Assembly: GCA_017893485.1 (NCBI GenBank) | Contig: JACEHZ010000375.1 | Span: 310,001-374,000 of the forward strand | Direction: 5' to 3' | From: Hemerocallis citrina | Lineage: Eukaryota > Streptophyta > Magnoliopsida > Asparagales > Asphodelaceae | Length of the DNA: 64,000 nucleotides | Part shown: one piece after another, positions 11,401-20,505 of the stretch | How the letters are laid out: every line of letters starts with the position of its first letter | Position numbering within the stretch: the stretch's first letter is position 1 | Translations under genes and position numbers: made by a program | The notes under the pieces: generated by a model | The model's input: only the letters and a program-made list of their open reading frames with translations | The model's database searches: none | What the model was told of the DNA's origin: nothing

Positions 11401-11645
11401 TAGAGGTTAATTTTGAGTTGGGCTGAGACTAATAGACTTGTTATTTTCAAAGTTTTTGGTTCATTTTCCAGTTGGGCTTTATTTTAATTTTGGGCTTTAA
11501 TAGAGATGTGGGTTGCTAATTAATTTTGAGTGGGTTCCTTTCTTTTAGTTCACTGGGTTCCTATAATGCTTATATAAAAAAAATTACACTAGCTTTTTTT
11601 CAGTGGGGTCCGTACCCCCCTGAACATATGCTACATCCGCCCCTG
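8469..11645 (-). mobile_element. hAT transposon, nearly complete
   Basis: The element is 3177 bp and flanked by a perfect 8-bp duplication ACCACCTC (8461-8468 and 11646-11653), the hAT signature. The ends are CAGTGGCGGATCCAGG and, on the other strand, CAGGGGCGGATGTAGC, short terminal inverted repeats with mismatches. A subterminal GTGGGGTCC/GGACCCC pair extends the symmetry. The transposase lies on the minus strand and fills most of the element. Clean duplications suggest a fairly recent insertion or little later damage. Confidence 0.93.
8575..11022 (-). pseudogene. hAT transposase, TTF-type zinc finger with HAT dimerisation domain, one in-frame stop
   Basis: Two open frames (10522-11022, 166 residues; 8575-10440, 621 residues) lie in the same reading frame. 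They are separated by a TAA in a stretch that still reads on into KTHVGDVNSSHNKA. The likely start is the internal Met before KRFFSS at about 10968. The N-terminal part has the TTF-type zinc-finger region (HEFKTT... KVFCLCCYLF). The second part matches the DUF4371/RNase H-like transposase core: LLVDES at D121, GYDGASNM at D187, and the C-terminal HAT dimerisation block from residue 540 with TATVER (E564), giving the D-D-E set. All three acidic residues remain, so the nonsense codon is the only visible lesion. If suppressed or repaired in a relative, the protein would be full family length. Confidence 0.92.
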
Positions 11646-11653
11646 ACCACCTC

Positions 11654-12177
11654 GACGAAGGTGGTGATGACGATAATCTTGACAGTGTTGTAGGTGGACG
11701 AAAGTGGAGAGAGGTGATGAAGGGTGATGAACTCATTGGTGGCGATGAAGATTGAAGATGAAGAACAAAGACATAAAATGAAAATCTTATAATGGGTTAT
11801 AAAGTTTATAGCTATTGGAATCTGATTGGAAGAAGACTGACAAATTTAAATGTGAGATGATCAGAAAACTATTTTAAGTCTATATAACTTGAATACCACT
11901 AGCAACAGTGTTTTTTAGTAATACCCAAATAGTTTGAAATGTATATGCAAATAGCAATTTTTGGGGGAATATTAATTCTCAAAATGCGAATAGGTTGGAA
12001 CCTGAAAGCAAAAAACCCTATATATATATATATATATAATGACTTATTTACAACCCATGTTACTGCATCAAATGTCAACGTAATTTAAAAAAAAAAAACA
12101 AAGTTTAACCCATCTGTCACTAATTGCATCTTTGCTGTCATTTGCTTCCACCCACCAACATTTAGATACGAATTAGC
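11654..12177. other. Upstream flank of the coiled-coil gene
   Basis: This stretch contains GA-rich wording just after the hAT duplication, a short (TA)n at about 12020-12038 and a poly-A run near 12090. I see no gene. It is the likely promoter region of the gene that starts at 12271. Confidence 0.5.
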
Positions 12178-12184
12178 TATAAAA
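12178..12184 (+). promoter_or_regulatory. TATA box of the coiled-coil gene
   Basis: TATAAAA lies 93 bases before the ATG at 12271. That leaves room for a short 5' leader if transcription starts near 12210. Confidence 0.6.
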
Positions 12185-12270
12185 CAGTCGCGACCTCGTA
12201 CCATTTCCTTCATATGTAGGATTCATATTACTAGGAACAAATCTAGGAACTCATAAGCAATATAGATCTA

Positions 12271-14054
12271 ATGAATCGATCAGTTGTTTTGAGTTTCGTG
12301 GTGGTTGTCGCTGCTGTCTTGTTGGCGGTGGCAGATGCTGATGTGCCAAAAGAGGTGGCGTTTGATGGCAGTGGCTTTGGTGGTAAGTTAGTGTGTTTTT
12401 AACATGTATTCGGACGATGAGTAATGCTATGTATATAATCTTTGCTTCATGTGACATAATTTGAACTACCCTTGTATTTATGGAAATCCATGCAGTACAA
12501 TATAGATTGTGCCATATTAGCTTATAGAGCAGAGTTTATGTACAAATCTTATGCACATAGCGTTACCCCATTTAACCTACTAGTATTATACACGTGCTTT
12601 GCACGTGGGAAATTTTTTTTTGAGGGGGGAACGAAAAGTGAAAAAAAAAATTACGTGATTTGCACGTGGGGGAATTTTTTTTGGTGGGGGGAATGAAAAG
12701 GGCAAAAAAAATAATTTACCAACACGTGCGTTGCACGGGTCGGGTTAAGGACTATGGCCTTCTCCCATTATAGTAGTAGAGATTCTTACGGGACTGGTAA
12801 GTCTTTAACGTGGATTGCACTGGAAGAGGTTGGAGCAGATTGCAGCATGGATTACAACGGAATTGTAAAATAATTTGGTTGAAATTATTTGTACTATTCC
12901 TCTTAAAATAAATGATTTCAAATAATCTAGTGAATATGGTTTACTGGAATTCAACAAGAAAGTAAGTTGTAAGAGATGGATGGCCATCTTCTTTAATGAA
13001 CATTAAATAAATCGATCTTGAAAAATAATTAGCCCTCCAAGCTAATATTGATTTATCTCTTGCAGGGCAATTTATCACTCTTGAAAAGACTGACTACAAC
13101 TTGAAGGAAACTGTCAAAGGGCAACAGGTTGTTCTTGATGAAGCTGAAAAAGTGAAGGTCGCGGAACTAAGAGACGAGGTTAAAGAGGAGACAAAAAGCA
13201 CTGACGAGGTCATCAAAGATTACGAGCAAACCATCCACAACAAGGAGAAATACTTCAACCAAATTGTCTCTGAACTCAAAGACTTGATCAAACAGTTCCA
13301 CAATTACCATGAGAAGATAGTCTCTGATCATTTGGACAAGGTTCAAGTGTTAACCTCTGAAAAGAGCGATCTTGAAAAGCAGACCACTTCATATCTTGCA
13401 GAGAAAACAAGCACTCTAGAAATGGTTCACAGCTTGAAGAAAAAAGTTGCAGCCCAAGAGCTCGTCATTCATGAAGCTGAAGAATTGAAGAAGGCCGCAG
13501 AACAGCAGGTGAAGGCTGTAGAGGAGAAGGCCGAGGCAGAGAGGAAAAGGGTGGACAAGGCCATTACTGAATACGAGCAAACCATCCTCGACAAGGACAA
13601 GAACTTGGACGAAACTGTCTCTACACTTAAAGACCTGATAAAGCAGTTCTACAACTACCATGAGAAGATAGTCACTAATCACACGGACAAGATTGAAGTG
13701 TTGACTGGTGAAAATTACAATCTCGAGAAAGATAACGATACTCTCCAAGCTACCATTAGCTTATACATTGAGGAGAAATTGAGCACTCTCAAAATGGTTG
13801 ACAACTTGAAGAAAATTGTCGAAGCACAAAAGGTTGTCATTAATCAAGCCGAAAATTTGAAGAATGTCGCAGAACTGCAGGTTGTGGATGCAGAGAAAAA
13901 GGCTGAGGAGGATAGGAGAAGGGTCGACAAGGCCATTAAAGATTACGTGCAAACCATCCTTGAACTTCAGCTTCTCGAAGGAGGAAAGGATACCGATAGA
14001 ATTTTATCGTCGGAAAGTGTCTCTGCAAATCAAGAATTACAAACTGCACTCTAG
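12271..14054 (+). CDS. Secreted repeat coiled-coil protein, two exons, function unknown
   Basis: Exon 1 is 12271-12382 (donor GTAAGT), the intron 12383-13065 and exon 2 13066-14054 (acceptor TTGCAG). The joined frame is open and gives 366 residues. Residues 1-24 look like a signal peptide: a basic MNR start, a Val/Ala/Leu core, and a cleavage site near VADA. From about residue 50 the protein is a highly charged Lys/Glu-rich coiled coil made of three related units. The motif YEQTI occurs at residues 90 and 207 and as YVQTI at 331, giving spacings of 117 and 124; unit 2 has a 7-residue insertion and unit 3 stops soon after the motif. Each of units 1 and 2 has DLIKQF-NYHEKIV. No Cys or transmembrane segment follows the signal. 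I do not recognise the family. The abrupt end of unit 3 could be a truncation or a missed further exon. A Helitron sits in the intron. Confidence 0.75.
12580..12782 (-). mobile_element. Small non-autonomous Helitron in the intron
   Basis: Read on the minus strand it starts TCTCTACTACTATAATGG and ends ATACTAG, between a host A and T. A 7-bp-stem hairpin CACGTGC-TTT-GCACGTG (12591-12607) lies 7 bases before CTAG. This TC...hairpin...CTAG layout, the A/T target and the absence of a duplication are the Helitron hallmarks. At 203 bp it has no coding capacity. The same 5' end wording recurs on the plus strand at 20438. Confidence 0.85.
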
Positions 14055-14293
14055 CTAGGAAAGATGCTCTTCCTCCTCCACCAAAGCTTGAGTAAAACTA
14101 TATGTTCATGTTTGTAGTCTTCATGAAGTAATTACTGAAATAATTGGTGTAACACCCCCACCTACTATTACATTTCTAATATTTAGTACTGTACTTTTAA
14201 TAATCTTGATCAGTTATTTACAATATTTATGTTTTTATTTTCTAACTAATTATGTTACTCCAATTGAATATGGAAAGGTTGTCAGGAAATTTT
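14055..14293. other. 3' flank of the coiled-coil gene
   Basis: This holds the likely 3' untranslated region. It includes TGTAACACCCCCACC at about 14149, which resembles the start of the 4-kb LTRs at 36079 and 40626, but nothing after it supports a full LTR. I see no gene. Confidence 0.4.
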
Positions 14294-15020
14294 TGTTATG
14301 GAAGTGGAACGAGTACAATGTTAAGAATGGACTGCATTCATAACAAGAAGAAGAGAGCATAACAGCTGCAAAAGGGCAGCAATAGTCGACTGTTATACTA
14401 GATGGGGCAAGGGCAGTATAATCGATTGTCCAATAGGATAGTCGACTGAGTTTTGGCTCTGGATGTAAATGGACTATTGCAGGTGTAATGTTGTGTTTTT
14501 CTAAGGTTATGCAAATCAAGAGATTCAAGCGATAGATATGGCTAGTTTCTTGAGTCCTTGAGGGAGATTCAGATCCATAGTTTTTGTGAAGTCTCGGAGT
14601 TTGTCTGAGTTGTAATATTCTTTTTCATATATAAATAATGTCTCCTCTCATCTTTCCCATAAATTTCCTGTGTTGTTTAAGTTTCATGTGCTTGTGGATT
14701 GGTGTACTTTTCGTTGTCGTAGGGTATATGAGATCCCACAATTCTGAACAATTAGTTTGAGAGCATTAACGCTAGATCAAGGGTTTGTACAAGATCAAAT
14801 GGGCAAGCGACAAGGACTTCTCTCTATGGAAGAGAAGGGTAAGGATTTTGTTAACAAATGATAATTTGTTCAATGTTTTAAGGGAAAAAGCTCACAGGCG
14901 GCAGGTGTGTCTAAGAAAGATTGAAAATTTGTGGATATCAAGGCACTGCGCAGCATCACGTCCTACTTGGATGTTGACGTTTGGTTTTCTGTTCAAGATG
15001 AGTATTCAACAGTAGGATTA
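14294..15020 (+). mobile_element. Ty1/copia remnant: 5' LTR and start of gag
   Basis: A candidate LTR runs TGTTATGG (14294) to GAACA (14750) with a TATA-like ATATAAATA near 14629. It is followed by TTAGTTTGAGAGC, a degenerate form of the copia initiator-Met primer site TTGGTATCAGAGC. The next frame reads YKIKWASDKDFSLWKRRVRILL, matching the W-containing start of copia gag, then degrades. The LTR also contains AGTCGACTG at about 14386 and 14443. The rest of the element is missing. Confidence 0.5.
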
Positions 15021-15120
15021 CGGCTGAAGCGTTCAAGATGAGTATTCAACAGTAGGATTACGGCTGAAGCTTGAGATCAAATTTACGAAGTAGGATTACG
15101 ACTGAAGCTTGAGAGCAAAT
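14990..15120 (+). repeat. Short tandem duplication, 39-bp unit
   Basis: GTTCAAGATGAGTATTCAAC with the following AGTAGGATTACGGCTGAAGC is present twice in tandem. A third partial copy of GTAGGATTACGACTGAAGCTTGAGA follows. Confidence 0.8.
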
Positions 15121-15232
15121 TCACGTCGCACACTATTCCGATTAGAAGGTAAATCAAATTGAAGTGATTCCTATAGATGATGAGAAGCCATAGGACTTGA
15201 CAGTTCAGAATGGCGGTGGTAGCCTCTAAAGA

Positions 15233-15509
15233 GAGCATCTGCAGTCATTGTGGCTATATACCCATTTTTGAAAAAAATTAGAAAAAAATTTTGCTGCAGT
15301 AATTGGCTGTATACCCATATTTTGGATTTGGGATGAATAGTGGGCTTCAATATTTGGAAGCTGATATAGAATTTTGCAAAATATAGCCGGATCTTTCGTC
15401 CGTTCATTTTATTAAAATAAATGAATCAGACGAAAAATCATCTTCCGCTGCTGATTTTTTTTATAAAAAAATATATCGGACGAGAAATGATTTCCTGACC
15501 GTCGTTTTA
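15233..15509. mobile_element. Left half of a MITE-like element with GGACGGGA hairpins
   Basis: It begins GAGCATCTGCAGTCATTG, a Harbinger/Tourist-type end. Its first roughly 130 bases resemble the element starting at 23526, including AATTGGCTGTATACCC-like and TTTGGATTTGGG-like words. It is interrupted at 15510 by a solo LTR with a perfect TTTTA duplication and resumes at 19091. It carries two imperfect palindromes of the GGACGRGAAATGATTTCC type (about 15427 and 15477). Confidence 0.6.
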
Positions 15510-18039
15510 TGTAACCTCTGTTTCTCCAAAAATGTATTTTAATGTATTTTCAATATATTAAAAATTTTCGCAAATTGTTTTCGGTTTTCCAATTCTGTTG
15601 TCAAAATGTATTATTAAATCTTCTGTTAAAACCTATTTTTAATCAATAGTTTATTTATAACTAGTTCCCAATGATATTTTTTTATAATATAAATATTTTT
15701 ATTATGCTTTGGATTATTATGTTTATTATTATTATGTGTTGATTTTTGTATTATTAATATTATTTTTGTTAATGCTCATTATGATTATTGTTATTTTTTT
15801 TATTCGTGTTATTTTTTCTTTTACTCTTGATTGTTGATTTAAAAATCTATTTCTATTGTTATTTGTATTTGTAGTATTTTAAATAATTTCTATCTTGTAG
15901 ATCAATATATATTTTGATATAAAATCTTACTTTTATTTATTACTTTATCTATTCGATTTGATCTTTTATTTAAATCCTATTTTAAAACCCTAATCCTATT
16001 CCCAATCCTATTGTTGATCCCTAATAGATTTACCAAAGCTAAATTAAACCCAATCCTATTTTAAATCCTATGCCATTAATCCATATCAATACCTATTAAA
16101 CAATCCTACTACTACTCCTAATTACCCACAACCCAATTACCCATTAACCCTAATCCCCTTATATATATATATCTTTCATCCTTCTCTCTCCCTAAACCCT
16201 AACCCTAACTCTCTTCACCCCAAACCCGAGACCCCTCCCTTGGCCGATCTCCCACTTGGCCGACCTCCTCACACCACCATATAATCCCTAGTCTCTCTCT
16301 CTCTTGGTGTTCTCTTGTGGCCGCAAGCCACTATTGTCATCATCCCTCTTGGATCATCTCTCTTTTGGTGGAATTGTTCGTGTGGAGATTTTCGCTCAAG
16401 TTTGCTTGGATACATTCGTTCGTGGATTTTCGTTCGTGGATTTTGTTCGTTGTCGGGATCCGCTCCCATCATTCTTGGTGTTCTTAGTTTTCGTCTTCGG
16501 TTAAGGCAAGTAACTTGTACTCCAATTTTTTTGTTTGATACAAGTTAAAAATACCATCTATAGTGTAGTTGGGTTCTAGAGACAACTCGTGTGTGTGTTA
16601 TCTTTGATGGGTTTTATCTCTATTGTGAAAACTTGACCATAGTTGACTCACGATATAAAATTTGACATGAAATAACTTAAGTTTTACCTGTTCTTAATTT
16701 GAACATGTATGTGGGATTTTTGTGAGAATTCGTGATTTTATTGAGACCCATGTGATATACTTGGTGTGGACATGCTAGATACCCTAATTCATGATGTTTG
16801 GACACTTGGTAGACTCAATTTCATGTTCGGTTGTGTTTTGAACAGGTTTTGTATGACATATGTAGAGTTGTTGTTAAAGAAAAAAATCTGTATTTTGTCG
16901 CTGATCTATTTTGTTTACTGTTTTGGACTGTCTTGAAGTCAGTTACTTAATTTCGGTATAAAACATGAGTTTTAGAGGATTTCGTCTATTTTCAAACCCC
17001 TCTGACCTTGCTCGATTTCGTTTTTGTATGTGTGAGTTATGACTACTTTACTACAGAGGTGTACTTATGTTTCCAGATTTCGTTTCTTGTTGTTTTCAAG
17101 GGATAAACTATTTTGATTCTAGGGTTAACTATATTATTTTGATCTGAAACTTTGGTCAGTTTTTCTATATCTACTTAGGTATTATCCAGAATTTGGTGGA
17201 TTTTATTGATGAGTTTTATATGCCGTTTCATGCTCGTTTATGAAAACTATACCTGCCGTATTTTGCTCGCTGTTCTGTAAAGAAACGTATTTTCACCCTG
17301 ATTCCTTTTATTGTATGAAAAATATTTGTGAAATATGAAAGTTAAATTATTTTGTCTATTTTCATCTCCCTTTGGCGGATTTGGATTTCGTTTTACGGCT
17401 TGCGAGATATTTCAGTTTTCGTACAGCAGTGTTGGGAATTCCAGATTTTTCAAAGTATCGTTTCTTGATGTTTTCTTATTTTTGATAACTAAACTAATTT
17501 TAATGGAATATTATGAAACTTTATATTTTGATACTGGACATATAGGGAATTACCCCAGATTTTTCCTGGATTTATTTGAGGAGTTTTAATGCCGTTTTTA
17601 TGATTGAGAATTCGTTTTACTGATTTCTTACTAAACGTATTTTCTGGATTCAAATCAGTTTTGAGGTATGATTTTGTGAAATATTATATGTCTTATTTAT
17701 AATCGCTGGATTCGTGTGGAAGTCTAATTTCCAGATCCTTCGACGGATCCAGATTTGGATATTTGTAGTAACGGGAATCACTGTTTTAGTACAATCACTG
17801 TTTTACTGTCCTGAATTAGAAAACTAGTTGTTCACCCTGTTATGTGTTATCTTGTACCTGTACTTGTTTATCTTGCACCATGAACCTGATACATGTTTAT
17901 ACCCTGTTATCCTTGCTTTGTTTTGCGACACATACATGCATGCCTGATTATAATAATAAATGACCAAGCTAGGGTTTTAAGGGAAAAATCTAATAGTGGA
18001 TAATTCAGAAACATATACTCGGAAGGGGGCCCGTGTTTT

Positions 18040-18215
18040 CCATTTTGATTCATGTTGATACATGAACCTATTGATGCATGGACCTGTTGGTTCGTGTACC
18101 TGTTACCTATTGATGCACGGACCTGTGGGTCGTGTACTTGTTACCTATTGATGCACGGACCTGTTGGTTGTGTACCTGTTGATGCATGAATCGGATGATT
18201 CGTGTACCTGTTTCA
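18040..18215 (+). repeat. Tandem repeat in the solo LTR, about 50-bp unit
   Basis: Three to four units of GATGCACGGACCTGTTGG followed by a GTGTACCTGTTACCTATT-like segment occur in tandem. Confidence 0.75.
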
Positions 18216-18337
18216 TTCATGAAACTTTTTCTGTTCTGATCCCTAAGTACACTGTCCTCTATGCTCCACTATGAAATCTAAAGTGAAACTGTTTTGTTAT
18301 AGCAACCATGTAAGGTGGGCTGTATGAAGTGCTACCT

Positions 18338-18545
18338 AGATAGTAATTACTACAAGACTTGATACATGACACTTGAACATGATACTTAAATATGATACTT
18401 GAACATGATACTTGCTTGCTTGATACTTGACTACATGATACTTGAGACTTAAAACTTGACACTTGATACATGATTACACGATACTTGACACCTGATATAT
18501 GTTTACATGATACTTGATTACTTGACACTTGATTCATGCCATTTA
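18338..18545 (+). repeat. Minisatellite of ATGATACTTGA words
   Basis: Variants of ATGATACTTGA/TACATGACACTTGA recur every 10-20 bases. The reversed LTRs carry the complementary words (AAGTATCATGT) at about 46050-46200 and 51150-51240, so this is a shared feature of the LTR family. Confidence 0.8.
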
Positions 18546-19090
18546 CACTTGTTTACTTTGTCATGTTAGCTGTTTATTTTGACATCATGCTTATACCATG
18601 GTGCTAGTTAGTTTCCCCATGTACTTGTATCCTACATTATAAGTGGCCCGTAACTTGCAATTAACGGGTACTTGTTTTTCTTTTTCCCTCTTCCCTGCAT
18701 TTGCTGAATTGTAGATTTTGAAGAACAGGTTTCAGACGGTATTGGTGACATGAAGTATTAGTGCTGGATCTTGATATTATTATTTCTTGTAGTTTGCGTG
18801 AATATTAATTGTATTCATGTATTTAGATTTATTCTTGTATTTGGGCAATGTGACCCCAGGATTATTTGTGTTATTCATATCATGACTATTTGAGATTAAT
18901 ATATTTTATTTCAAGTATTCTTGTTGGTATTTGGTTCATATGTGCATGTGGTTGACTTTTCTGCCTTCCGGCTCTGATTATATTGTGATATGTTGTAAAG
19001 ATTTCTGAACAGCTTATGGATGATGAAAATCATTCGTTGGGCCAATTTTACGTGCTCGTATTCCGTATTTTTGGAAAGCGGGACATGACA

Positions 19091-19390
19091 TTTTATTAAA
19101 AAAAATTCAAAGTGGTCGGACGGGAGATGATCTCCCGTCCAAACCAATTTGAATTTTTTTAAAAAAGAACTATGCCTATATATATTATAGGTCTTAATTA
19201 TGTTTTAATCTAAATTTAATTAAGATTTATGATTTATTTAAGTTGTAATTAGGATTAAATTAAGATTTATTTAGGATTAAGTTAGCGTTAATATAGAAAA
19301 AAATTCTTGGATGGGAAATCATTTCCCGTCCGTGGTAAAAAAAAAAATTCCTCACACGGGAAATGATTTTTCGTCCGTCAAATTTTCTAA
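19091..19390. mobile_element. Right half of the MITE-like element with GGACGGGA hairpins
   Basis: After the LTR it resumes with TTTTATTAAAA. It carries three more palindromes: a perfect 11-bp-arm one, GGACGGGAGAT-G-ATCTCCCGTCC, near 19118; GGATGGGAAAT-C-ATTTCCCGTCC near 19310; and CACGGGAAATGATTTTTCGTCCG near 19356. I could not identify the matching 3' end, so the boundary is approximate. Confidence 0.55.
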
Positions 19391-19878
19391 ACGAAAACCC
19401 ATATGTTTGGTTTAGATGACAATTTATACAATTTAAAAGACAAATTAGATGCTATGTAGTACAACTGCCCACCACAAGTGGGTCTATTCAAAATTGATTA
19501 ACCGATTTGGTGACTCTTGATTATAGACTATGTTATATATATATTATTATATTGCAGAAATATCCGATATGGGATGTTATCAGCTTACCTCTTTCCGAAG
19601 TCTCTCTCATGAGAACATTTCAACATGTGGGCCCCCAGGAAGCCACGTCACCAACCTCTGTTGACCGAAGTCAACCAGCAATTGTTGATGCTTTTTTTTC
19701 ATTACCGTGGGCCCCATGTACTATATCATTTCAACACCATTTGAATACTTTACCATTATATTTTTTGATGGCTGGAGCCTTTTGGCTGTATCCGATATAT
19801 CAAAAAAAAAATACTTTACCATTATTATTCCATCCATGCATATAATATCAAACAGCACTATTTTATTCAAATTTTTTG

Positions 19879-19881
<3 letters not shown>
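19391..19881. other. Non-coding flank left of the large Helitron
   Basis: No gene is evident; the frame at 19507-19845 has no recognisable domain. A pair of inverted W-box cores, GTTGACCGAAGTCAAC, lies at 19660-19675. Confidence 0.4.

Positions 19882-19938
<57 letters not shown>
19882..19938. repeat. (TA)n microsatellite, Helitron target
   Basis: About 28 TA units run up to the Helitron 3' end. A shorter (TA)n occurs on the far side of the element (30729-30742), so the insertion probably fell within one TA tract. Confidence 0.9.
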
Positions 19939-19939
<1 letters not shown>

Positions 19940-20415
19940 TAGGATTGCCCGTGGGACGTGCCTACGGCACGTATTCGGGACTGCATATAAATTTCTAAAA
20001 ACATTAAAACAAAAAAGGTGGGTGTAAACCAAAAAGGTGGGTGTTTAAAATCTTTTTCTAATACGACGTCTTTAAAATGTTTCATACCGCATGTTATCAC
20101 GACGTCTTAACTTTCTTTAAAATATTTAGTTAAAATTTCGATGGAATATCTAATGAAATATTATTCCTTTGGCACTGGGAAATATATATTAGGCTCTGGG
20201 AAATACAACAAAACTTTTAAGATGTAATGTCATTCAATTAGATGGTCTTTAAAACGATGAGTACGCACTAAAATGTATACTAAACTTTCCCAGAAACTTT
20301 TAAGAAGGTATGCACTAAACTTTTAAGAGGAAATCCAACAGGGTAATGTCTTTAAAATGTCATTCAAAGCTTTCCAGTGCATACTCATCCAAGAGGTAAT
20401 GTCACCCTAAATGTC

Positions 20416-20505
20416 ATCTCTAATCTCTAATCTCTAATCTCTAATACTATAATGGGAGAACCCCTTAGTCAGTAACCCAACCCGTGCAACGCACGGATTG
20501 AGTTA
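20416..20505 (+). mobile_element. Second Helitron 5' end nested in the large one
   Basis: A|TCTCTAATACTATAATGGGAGAA starting at 20438 matches the 5' end of the small Helitron (12782, minus strand), followed in both by AACCC..ACCCGTGCAACGCACG. The heptamer TCTCTAA is repeated four times leading into it (20416-20444). I found no matching CTRR end downstream, so it is probably truncated. Confidence 0.6.

Larger units (their letters stand above)
15510..19090 (+). mobile_element. Solo LTR, 3.6 kb, Ty3/gypsy (Tekay/Del-like by style)
   Basis: It starts TGTAACCTCTG, ends GGGACATGACA, and is flanked by perfect TTTTA duplications (15505-15509 and 19091-19095). A TATATATATATC promoter-like tract at about 16160 is followed by CCCTAAACCCTAACCCTAAC, the same arrangement as on the minus strand at 1-1323. 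Relatives on the minus strand are 45441-48852 and 50630-53154, ending in TGTCACG... at the other side. It contains no retroviral domain, so it is a solo LTR. Lineage is inferred from LTR length and termini only. Confidence 0.85.

Noticed and set aside
13416..13952. Minus-strand frames of 110 and 63 residues
   Set aside because: They are antisense shadows of the coiled-coil exon and mirror its internal repeat.
14149..14165. TGTAACACCCCCACC as the start of another 4-kb LTR
   Set aside because: No further similarity or matching end follows before the copia remnant at 14294.
16185..16212. Telomere-like CCCTAAACCCTAACCCTAAC
   Set aside because: It is only a few imperfect units, lies just after a TATA-like tract in an LTR, and recurs at the same place (about 985-1020, reversed) in a sister LTR. 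It is LTR sequence, not a telomere relic.
19707..20032. Frames on both strands with IYIYIY runs
   Set aside because: They are translations of the (TA)n microsatellite.
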